DNA of 64,000 nt from Ceraceosorus guamensis (lineage: Eukaryota > Basidiomycota > Exobasidiomycetes > Ceraceosorales > Ceraceosoraceae), in the NCBI RefSeq assembly GCF_003144195.1, contig NW_020290004.1, positions 127,153-191,152 on the forward strand, in the 5' to 3' direction. The translations under genes were made by a program, and so were the position numbers. Shown one piece after another: positions 55,836-64,000 of the stretch; position 1 is the stretch's first letter; every line of letters begins with the position of its first letter. Under the pieces are notes generated by a model. It was not told the DNA's origin and made no database searches. It saw only the letters and a program-made list of their open reading frames with translations.

Positions 55836-58823
55836 ATGGCAGCCTTGCCACCAGCTCAGCGGGCTTCAGCCCGCAGCCCTCAGCGGCAAACAGGCTTCAG
55901 GGTTCCCTCACCCAATCACACAGATTCGGATATGCTGGATGCAGAGTCCGAGAAGGCTTCAGAGGTGAGTCCTGCCGAGCTTGCTTCTCTGTCATAGAAG
56001 GGACTAGTCGGACTTCAGGTGCTTGGGAGATGAGCTTTTGAAAAGACTAGACAGCTTGCTTTCACGCACGGCCAAAGGCAGTCGAGGCCAAAAGTCAGCC
56101 ATTCATGGTAGGATATCGCTGACACACGGGCTGTGCCTTGTCCTCTGACAAGCAGGTGCGAGGCAGACCACAGCCGCTGGCAATCCCAAGGCCCTCAGCA
56201 CCCACCTCGAACATGAAAGGCAGTATGGAAGAGCCAGGCACTTCCCACACTTCCGAGATCTCCACTCCTCCCGATGGCGTGGGACTCGCTCTCGATCGAC
56301 GGGAGGTTGCTTCCAACGCGAAGATCAGCAGCGAATGGTCCGACAGAGTGCCAGTCACTGCTGCGCAGAGCGTTTCCTCTGCAAGCAGTCTCGAGCCATC
56401 TTCTTGGACGCTGTCAGGCAGTCAGCAGCACTCCCGAACTTTCGGTGCTATTTCCGGAGCGAATGCGAACGGCGCCAAGAATGGTCTGGGTGCTTCGAGC
56501 GACGGAAAGCATAGACTGGCACCGTACCTATCTACCTCTTTCCGGACCAGTGCTGAGCGGCGCGGCGGAGGCGCCGAGGAGGACGAGATGGAAGTCGACG
56601 AAGGAGATGACGTCTTTGGGTGGAGCGCTCGCTCTGGGGCCGGTCAGCATGATCGCGATGAAAGACTTTCGTCAGCCCAGCTTGCTCGCGGGGAATCGCA
56701 ACAATCAATCGCGTCCGCCAGCGGAGGTACCAGCAGAATTTCAGAGGGCGACGATGCGGCAGGCGTATTTAGCTTCAGCAGCCCTCACTTCGGGCCGCGC
56801 AGCCTGGATGCAAATCCGGATGCTATTGGCAGCCATCGCTCCCCGCCGTCGCCACAGCTGGCAACGAGCTCGAGAGGTGATCAGCGTCTCATGTCGCCTG
56901 GCTGGGCCGCTACCAATCTTGCTCGAATGTCGCTCGGGGGTGCCAGTCAAGGAACGCCTGACCGTGTCTCTACCTCATTCATCGAAGCTCCCTATGAAGC
57001 ATCCATTGGACCCGCCCGCTCTGCGAGATCCTCCGCATTTTCGCCTCGACTTGCCCCGAACAACATTCTCCCAGGTGGGGCCGTGTCTTTGAGCAGCAGC
57101 TTGACTCATGGCCATGGTCGAAAGTCAAGCACGGGCCGTCGACCGCCGCTCTCCTTCACTTCCACCTCTGGACCTGGCATCAGCCATAGCTTCTCGCATG
57201 TCCATGGTGTTTCCACACCGCCCTCGTCTGCCTCTGCCCAAACCTCGGCACGTGCACTGAGCGCGACTTATGGCCGGTCTAGATCACGCTCTCGCCAACG
57301 TCCGTCATTCGGTCATGGCGCAGATCAACCTGGAAGTGAGCGTGCCGCCAGCGCCGCACCTTCCCGTGCGCTTGAAGATGACGACGCTACGGATGACGAG
57401 ATGTTCGATTTGGACGACAACAACGAAGGCTACGGCGCTGCAAGCCAGGCGACGATCCGGGGTCGCAGACCGGGCGACGCTCCAGAGGGTCCACCTGGCT
57501 TGCCGACCTTGTGGTCTCGACCTGAATCACACACGCAGCGTGGCATCTCCCCACAGAGACGACATCCCGTAACAACCATGAGCGCCTCTTACGAGAGGGC
57601 CGGGGCGCACATGGCAGCTGGCGCTGGCTCAGGTGGCACAGCTCTTGCGAGGGGGTATAGCAATGACAGGCATCACCCGGGCTATCCGTCAGGCAGCTTC
57701 TCCCTGTCCAGACACCATCCCTACGCGACCAGTCCTGGTCCCAGCTCCTTTGGCACATCTCATGGACATTCCTCCGCTTATCCGACCCAGCTTGCAAGCC
57801 CCGGACTGACGGGCATCAGCAGACCTAGCCAGGTGCGAGGATCCTCTGGCGCTGGAGCTCATTACGCACCTAGCGTGAACAGCTACACAGCAAGCCCACA
57901 TCTGGCAGGGAACACGGCCCTCCCACCGCTCTACAATTTCACGGATGGCGACTCGCATGCAGCGGCACAGCCTTTGGATGCTGGTCAAAGGGCAGCACAT
58001 TCAGCCTCTTCTTCTAGGTCTGTGTTGTCTACGTCCGCAAGTTCACACGAATCTGGAGCAAGCACTGGAATGGGGACGAGCCCTGGAATTGGTATCGCAG
58101 CTCAAAGGAGTGCGCCTCGGAACGTGGCAGCGGCGGGACCACCGCGCGATCCCTCCGATGCCCAACACCTTGCAAAGGCGTCGCCTTCGACGAGACTGTC
58201 GACCAGTGCCGGAGCTGCGGCTGCTGGTGAGACGCCGGAGATGGCTGAAGTCACAGCGATCCGCGAACGACTTGGAGGCGCCGCCAATTGCTCCGCGTTC
58301 ATCTCAAAGCTGTGGTATCTGATGTGCAGACCAGAGCTGTATTCAGCTTATCTCAGATGGAGCGAAGCGGGCGATTCGATCATACTCTTTTCCGATCAAG
58401 ACATCGCCAATGACTTCGCAAGCGACGTCTTGCCCCGACTCTTTAAGCACGGCAATAACGCGAGCTTCGTGCGGCAACTGAATGTGAGTACGTCCGCGTC
58501 TCGCCGTGCGATGATCGCGAGCTGATCGGGTTCTCGTGATCACCGACCAGCTGTACGGATTCCAGCGCGTTCCGTCCTCTCGGCTCCTTGATGGTGTGGA
58601 ACACAAGGTGGCTAAGCGCCCAGGCGGGCTGAAAGGGGTCTCAAACATCAGCACAGCACTGCAGTATTACGGGCCACATTCCTCCTTTTCACACCCTCGC
58701 TTTCTGAGGGACCGGGAGGATCTGCTGACCAGCATGAAGCCTCGCAGCAGCAAGAAGCCCAAGAAAAGCAATGGCAGCAATGCTTCTGCTGGTGGCGTTG
58801 GCGGGGACGACGATGAAGAATGA
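55836..58823 (+). CDS. HSF-type transcription factor with C-terminal DNA-binding domain
   Basis: Three exons (55836-55964, 56156-58483, 58551-58823) give 909 residues. The DNA-binding domain is at the far end, about residues 755-885: SAFISKLWYLMCRPELYSAY, LRWSEAGDSIILFS, LPRLFKHGNNASFVRQLN, LYGFQRVPSSRLL, then FSHPRFLRDREDLLTSMKPR. The intron after RQLN is at the position common in HSF genes. The wing is enlarged by about 30 residues (between GFQRVPSS and SSFSHP). The first 750 residues are Ser/Gly-rich and probably disordered. Classical HSF1 has this domain at or near the N-terminus followed by a trimerisation coiled coil; none is visible here, so the protein may bind as a monomer or form complexes differently. 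It ends in a Lys-rich and then acidic tail. The ATG at 55836 opens exon 1 (MAALPPAQRASARSPQRQ) and phases agree. Confidence 0.88.
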
Positions 58824-60425
58824 ACTCTGGCCTGTCATCCAGCTCCCTCGAGGCTCTGCTATGCCCGTTTCGCTGCCCAGTGTTCCGTGCTCTTTGGGCT
58901 GCGCTCAGGATGCCTCGATTCCGAAGCTCCATTCGATTTCCTTCGTCTTTGCCTGGGTGTGTTAGTCCATCTGCTCGTGTATCCCGACCGGCGCGCAGCT
59001 TCCTCCTTTCGTTTTCTTGCACAACGTCATTTCTTCCCCATCAAAGTGGTCGCATCCTGCATCCCAAGCTACTCCTCCAATTGTCTATTCAACACGAATG
59101 TAAATGTATATCATAGGCTGGCGCACGCACGAGCGCGTGCAACTCTTGTTTTGAATCAGGAATCAGACGAGACAAACCACCTCAGCCGATTCGCGGACAT
59201 CCGGCAACCCCTAGCCCGCGATCGCACGCACTCGCGACTACACCGCGACTGCATGTGCGTCATGATTTTGATCCGCAAAGATATTCTTTTTTTGCTGCGT
59301 GCCAAGTCGACACGTGTGTTCAACAGTATGAGTAGTCGAAGACATCGCTAGGGTATCATATTTGCAGTCGTGAGTGGCTTTGTTCGGCTCGGCAAACAAA
59401 CATGCGCTCGGTCGTCGCCTCTCCCGCGGTGTCCTCATCATAAGCGGAGTCACCTTTGCTATTCACACGCACGTCGCTCGCTCGTGACTCGTGACTGTGT
59501 GACAATCATGCGCGGTCGTGAAAGTCTCCTTGCAAGTTGACTATTGCCCGCTCCGCCAGTCTTGCATAGGAGCCGCCTGTGATCCACAAAGAGCATGACC
59601 ACTCACGATGAGTCACGACTCACGACCATATACTTCACAGTGACTGACAATTTGGCCCTGCTGCATGCTGAGATGCGGCTGTGCTTAATTCACATCCTTG
59701 ATTCGTGATTGTCATCCTTCCTTGTGCTCGCTCCTCTCTTATTTGGAACTTACGACTTACGACTGGGCCGTGCGGACCCACACACACCGCCATGCATCCC
59801 AGCAGCAGCCGATTGCTGCACGTTGGCGTGCGCAAGCCGAAAGGCGGGCTTTTATAGGTCGTGTCATGCAAGGATTAGGCTTTGGACGCTAGTCTGCTGC
59901 TGGGTGCCAAGGGTGGGCGGAGTGCTCGTGGTCTGATGCATCTGCGGCTTGCATGAATCGTGGATGTGAATGTTGGCTGCTAATTTGAGTAGGAGCACAA
60001 CGAACGTGGAGGTTATTGTGCTGAGCTTGCACATCCAGCCACGAAGCCCACAGCTCCTCAACCTCCCCAGCATCTGTTGCTGCCAGATCAGCAGGGCCGC
60101 TGAGCGCTTCAAGACAAGCTAGGAGGTCTCTCTCGCCCACCGCCCAAACTCTGCTGGGCTCAGCATTGGTGGTGTGAAGCATCCGTATGCGCACTTGCCA
60201 TGCCAAGTATAAAGACAGCGTGTTGAAGGGAGCGTTGACCGATGTCCATGTTCCAGATCAATCACCACCACAACAAGACCTACGAAAGCGCAGGTCATAG
60301 ACGTGCAACCAGGGACTTTAACGCGCAAGGTGCACCCAACAGGGTGGAGGAACCTTGTTCAACCCCCCTCAAGTACCACTACCTAGTCCTCAGAGCACGT
60401 CACATCTCGCTACGGGCACACACTT
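58824..60425. other. Intergenic between the HSF-like and DUF2235 genes
   Basis: About 1.6 kb without a supportable gene. TCGTGACTCGTGACTGTGTG lies near 59484, GAGTCACGACTCACGACC near 59609 and GATTCGTGATTGTC near 59700. The first 300 bases are the 3' flank of the HSF-like gene. Confidence 0.45.
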
Positions 60426-62909
60426 ATGTCTTCATCGTCATCAAAGCCTGCTGGGCTGCAGCTCGCAACTGGCGTGGAAGAGACGCCAATCACTTCAACC
60501 GTCGAGCCGAGTACGACAAAGGTAGCTCCAAACTCCGAAAAGGCCGCACCCGATGGGTCTCATGATACAACTCTAGCCGACAATTCTCCTGGCCAGAAGG
60601 AGCGTGAGCTTCTGCTGAGGCTGGGATCGGATCACCATGAGAAGGAAGCTGAAAGAATTCAAGGTGGGCAGCTTCGTCCCACGCAGAAGCTGATTCTGCT
60701 TTGCGATGGAACCTGGTGAGCCTCTTGCTTCTCCTGCAACGTATCATTAGAGCAAAAGCTTTGTGGTCACACTTCCTGACGTCATCCTTGTTTTTCTTCC
60801 AGGCAATCTCGGCGCTCTGTTCGCTCAGCCGTGCATGGCAACACCCTCACCAGCTCCTCTGCCACCGGTGACTTTTGGACCAACGTGGCGATTCTCGCCC
60901 AGTCCATCGCCCCAAACGCAAGCAAGCCCAATGCTCAAGGCGTATATCAACGTCAAATTTGTGCTTATCAGCGCGGCGTGGGAGCGGTCGAAGATCTCAG
61001 CACTCGTCTCATCGAAGGTGCTACAGGCGCTGGGCTCGGAATCAAGGTTCAGGAAGGTACGTGCAGCAGAGATCACAGCGCTTTGCGGTTCAATTTCACT
61101 GACACACGTGATGTAACGACGCTTCATCGTCTGCAGGATATCTGTTTTTGGTGGACAACTACCGCGATGGAGACACAATTTCGTTGTTCGGATTCTCTCG
61201 TGGCGCATACACGGCGCGTACACTCGTCGGATTCATCAATTACGCTGGATTATGGTCGAAGACGGAAGCAGCGATGGGCATGGCAGAGTCTTGGGAGGCG
61301 TACCAGCGACGTGATCCTAGCAAGCCAGAGACCATCATCGATTCTGCCAAGCTAATGTTCGAAAAGACGGGTCGTTGGCCCGCCGCAAACGCGGAGCACA
61401 CTGAGACACAGCTTGTCGAGCAAGCGGCTCAAATGAAGAGCAAAGAATTGGAACAAGATATCAAGAATTGGTTTGCAGACAGTGGCAAGAGAGACCAGGA
61501 GGGCAGAGCTGTACCTCCTGATGTAGACGTCGTAGGCGTCTGGGAGTGAGTTGGGAAGCGGTCAAGCGAAACCATATTGTGAAGTCTGATCAGTCGTGTC
61601 TCCTCCTATTTTCATGTTTCAGCTCCGTCGGTGCCGAGGGTGTAAGTTCGACCCTTTCAGTAAGGCGCAATTTGTGCCTTCACGCCTCAAGACTGACACT
61701 CTTTGCCTGCATCTTGAATCAGATTCCTGGCAGTTTCATCTCCCCGGATCTGGTGCGCTTCTATAGCTCGTTCGACCCCATGCTACCGCCTTGCGTCCGC
61801 CATGCTTTCCATGCTATGGCTCTCTTTGAGGATCGCAAGGACTTTACGGTGACTCGCTACTATGTGCCCTCGAAGAAAGCCGAGCTGCCCGCAGATCGCG
61901 CCCGACGCAGGGGTCAAGTGCTGCGCCAAGTGTGGTTCCAAGGCTCACATTCGGACGTGGGCGGTGGACACGCATGGCACGGTCTTTCGGTGAGTTGCAT
62001 GAAATCGCCCCGACGGATAGAAGTCGTGCTCACAGTGGTGCGCAATCGCAGGACGTGGCCTTATCCTGGATGGTTGCAAATTTGCACGATGCGCCCGGCG
62101 GCCCTCTCATCGACGTGGACCTGGTGACGCTCAAAGCCTTACAAGATCGCCGTCGCATATGGGCTCTGCAACCTCAGCACCCATCACGCATCGCTGTAGA
62201 GCTCCAGCTCACACGCCAAGTTATGCACGTGCCTGACATCGCGGCCAAGGGTGATGGAGGAGAGGACGTTGGGCTCGTCGGAAGGTTCTGGGAGAGGATG
62301 GTGCAGAATTCGAGAGCTTTGGCAGCCGATCCCGGAAGCAGAGACGACGAGCGAGCCGCTGAGGAAGCAGACGCGGACGTCGACTGTCAGGCCATCGAAG
62401 AGATTCATCATAGCGTTGTGCTTGGAGGGCGCTACAATCCCCTCAAGAGCCGACAATTTGACGAGCTTCGCAAGCGCGATTCCGCTTTGCTGGACAGACT
62501 TTGGACGCGCGCTGGGAACCCTGCCAGTCTGCTGCCAACAGAGAGAGAATTGCGCTGGTGGGAAGCAGACAAGCACATGACCCCCGCAACTCCAACTCAC
62601 CGCAACATGCCCTGGCACGAGGAAGACGAGGATCTCGAAGCGGTCACAAACGAGCTGCCATCCGACAAAGCTGCCAATGTGGCCGGAGATTTGCAGGATA
62701 CGGACGCTCAGCTGCCGCCCGCCAAGCCGACCGGGGTCTCGCGCATCTCTTGGTCCACGCTCAAGAGTATCGTCGAGGCGCCCACTAGGCTTCTTGCCAT
62801 CATCGTCAACCGTCGTCCAGTTCCAGACGACAACCTGAAAGTGAGGAACGCTGCTATACAGACTATCCTTGTACACTTGCTGACGCCGATGACGACTCAT
62901 GCATCCTAA
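60426..62909 (+). CDS. DUF2235 alpha/beta hydrolase
   Basis: Six exons (60426-60715, 60803-61056, 61137-61545, 61623-61641, 61723-61989, 62052-62909) give 698 residues. The catalytic frame is that of DUF2235: LILLCDGTW near 89-97, the nucleophile elbow LFGFSRGAYTARTLVGF with Ser202, the acid VVGVWDSVGAEG with Asp318, and HSDVGGG with His400. The family includes the bacterial type VI phospholipase Tle1 and many fungal proteins of unknown substrate. The first 85 residues are low complexity. Exon 4 has only 19 bases. The C-terminal 300 residues extend well past the hydrolase core; they include an Asp/Glu/Arg-rich segment and a Trp-rich segment (RELRWWEADKHM). No signal peptide is seen, so the enzyme is probably intracellular. 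Lipase activity is inferred from the motif set. Confidence 0.9.
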
Positions 62910-63305
62910 TCGATTTGCACAGCCAAGCATTGCTGCGCAGACCGTTCAGCGCATTCGCGCGTCGATCGACGCGAGACGCAAATCTCAAAGCTGATGACCT
63001 TACAGGCAGCCTCAAAGTCGTGCTCGCACACCATACCCCCTTAATCTCCTCGAACGACAGGTCTTACTTACGAATTGCGCAAGCGCAAATGAATCACCAC
63101 AACCGACGAGATCATGGATCACCACAACCGACGAGATCACCAATTTCTCTGAACCTGTCAATATCCTCGCCAAGCGCCGAGACTCGCAAGTCGCAGTTCC
63201 TTCTACATTACTTTCAGGTCCGCGTCTGGTGTCCCACAAGAACATATAAAGCTTCAAGCGTCGAAATGAGCATCGACGATATATTACTGTCGATTTTGGG
63301 CGCAG
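62910..63305. other. Intergenic, with a short tandem repeat
   Basis: About 395 bases between convergent genes. Two copies of a 22-base unit (63093-63114 and 63118-63139, ATCACCACAACCGACGAGAT core) lie in tandem with a 25-base period. Nothing else seen. Confidence 0.6.
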
Positions 63306-64000
63306 TCAATTGCTGTGCACAGGCGGGAGCTTGTTGAGATCAAAGTCGTGGACTTGCTTCGACGTTGACGCGCCCGTATTGTCTTGCCCATTTCCATGCG
63401 CCTGGAGATGCTTCGAGGCTGGACTAGCCCTTGAATATCCTGAGACGGCGTGGTCGGGATTGCTCGATCGAATGCGGGCTAGCTTGCCGGGGTCCTCTGC
63501 CCTCATTGGGATCACGCCGTCGTCGTACTCAATTCCGGGCTTTGCATATACTTTGTGACCGGTGTAAGGCACGCCCGAGGAGGTGATGCCACCTAGGCGG
63601 AATAGCGATGTCAGTGCGCCCTGCGCGGCTTGGGGGATGTGAAGACCGATGATGTCGCTGCGACTCGAGAACGTACCTCCTTCCGCATTCTTGTTGCGGC
63701 GCGCCCGCATCCTGCCGATGGCGTGCAGAACCGGTTCGTCCAAGCTTCTACCGAATCCCTTCGTGATCTGGGCCAAATCACAAAGCGTCAATGGGCGTCA
63801 AATCGTGCGCATCTATGAAAAGCTCGTTGATGACACTCACTCTGAAGCCTTTCGCTTCAGGATGAAAGTGCTGGACGTAATATTTGACGGATTCTTCTAC
63901 AGCACCCCGATGCTGACCTGACAATTTGGTATTAGAGGTAATCTTGAAGTCCTTGTGCAAGGGCCGATCTGGAGTTTGGGGTGTGGAGCTGCCATATGCT
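63306..64000 (-). CDS. 3' part of an unidentified gene cut by the right edge
   Basis: Three exons on the minus strand (64000-63841, 63767-63677, 63592-63306) join in phase to about 179 residues with the start outside the window. The visible part reads PDRPLHKDFKITSNTKLSG, then GAVEESVKYYVQHFHPEAKG, ITKGFGRSLDEPVLHAIGRM and SGVPYTGHKVYAKPGIEYDD, then a Ser/Gln/Asn-rich tail. The first intron starts GTGAGT and the second GTACGT. The middle looks conserved and helical, but I do not recognise the family. No membrane segment is visible in this part. Confidence 0.7.

Overview
The window is nuclear DNA of a filamentous or dimorphic basidiomycete. Genes are dense, most are split by short introns (about 60-150 nt, donor usually GTGAGT, acceptor often CAG), starts sit in contexts such as CTCAAG-ATG, and the intergenic DNA is rich in short words of the form TCACGA / TCGTGA / GACTCGTGAC. 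From memory this intergenic texture resembles smut fungi and relatives (Ustilaginomycotina), but the species is not fixed by anything I can see. One assembly gap (125 N) lies at 20893-21017.

Layout, left to right: the start of an unidentified minus-strand gene runs off the left edge (1-153); ZPR1 (901-2756); mitochondrial ribosomal protein uL16m (2891-3832, minus) divergent from the complex I LYR subunit NDUFA6 (4410-5185); a divergent histone pair H2B (5742-6262, minus) and H2A (7157-7730); a small unidentified gene (8362-9380, minus); a gene-poor stretch; a GT32 inositolphosphoceramide mannosyltransferase-like gene with a very long tail (12455-15124); ribosomal protein uL3 (16218-17799); an SRA-YDG domain gene carrying the gap (19628-21510); a Pho80/Pcl-type cyclin (23491-25502); ABCE1/RLI1 (26488-28747); KEOPS subunit Pcc1 (29315-29831, minus) divergent from condensin subunit Ycg1/Cnd3 (30378-34228); proteasome ATPase Rpt6 (34613-36262, minus) divergent from COP9 signalosome subunit 7 (36938-38023); ribosomal protein uL16 (39189-40190); two unidentified minus-strand genes (40545-42208 and 42825-43700), the second divergent from coatomer beta subunit (44226-47658); a 1432-residue Spt21/Ams2-like GATA protein (48148-52597, minus); another gene-poor stretch; a protein with a C-terminal HSF-type DNA-binding domain (55836-58823); a DUF2235 alpha/beta hydrolase (60426-62909); and the 3' part of an unidentified minus-strand gene cut by the right edge (63306-64000).

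Most of the content is conserved housekeeping machinery: translation (uL3, uL16, uL16m, RLI1, ZPR1), tRNA modification (Pcc1), protein turnover (Rpt6, CSN7), chromosome structure (H2A, H2B, condensin), secretion (beta-COP) and respiration (NDUFA6). There is no operon logic; the shared structure is divergent promoters. The less ordinary parts are the divergent SRA protein with its repeats and the hairpin at its 3' end, the Spt21/Ams2-like GATA protein with a greatly widened zinc-finger loop (its family controls histone genes, and the H2A/H2B pair lies in the same window), the HSF-fold protein with its DNA-binding domain at the wrong end, and a predicted 7-nt exon in NDUFA6. I see no transposon, virus-derived element, CRISPR array, rRNA or convincing tRNA. 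Exon structures below were worked out by eye from splice signals and reading-frame continuity, and none is confirmed by transcript data.
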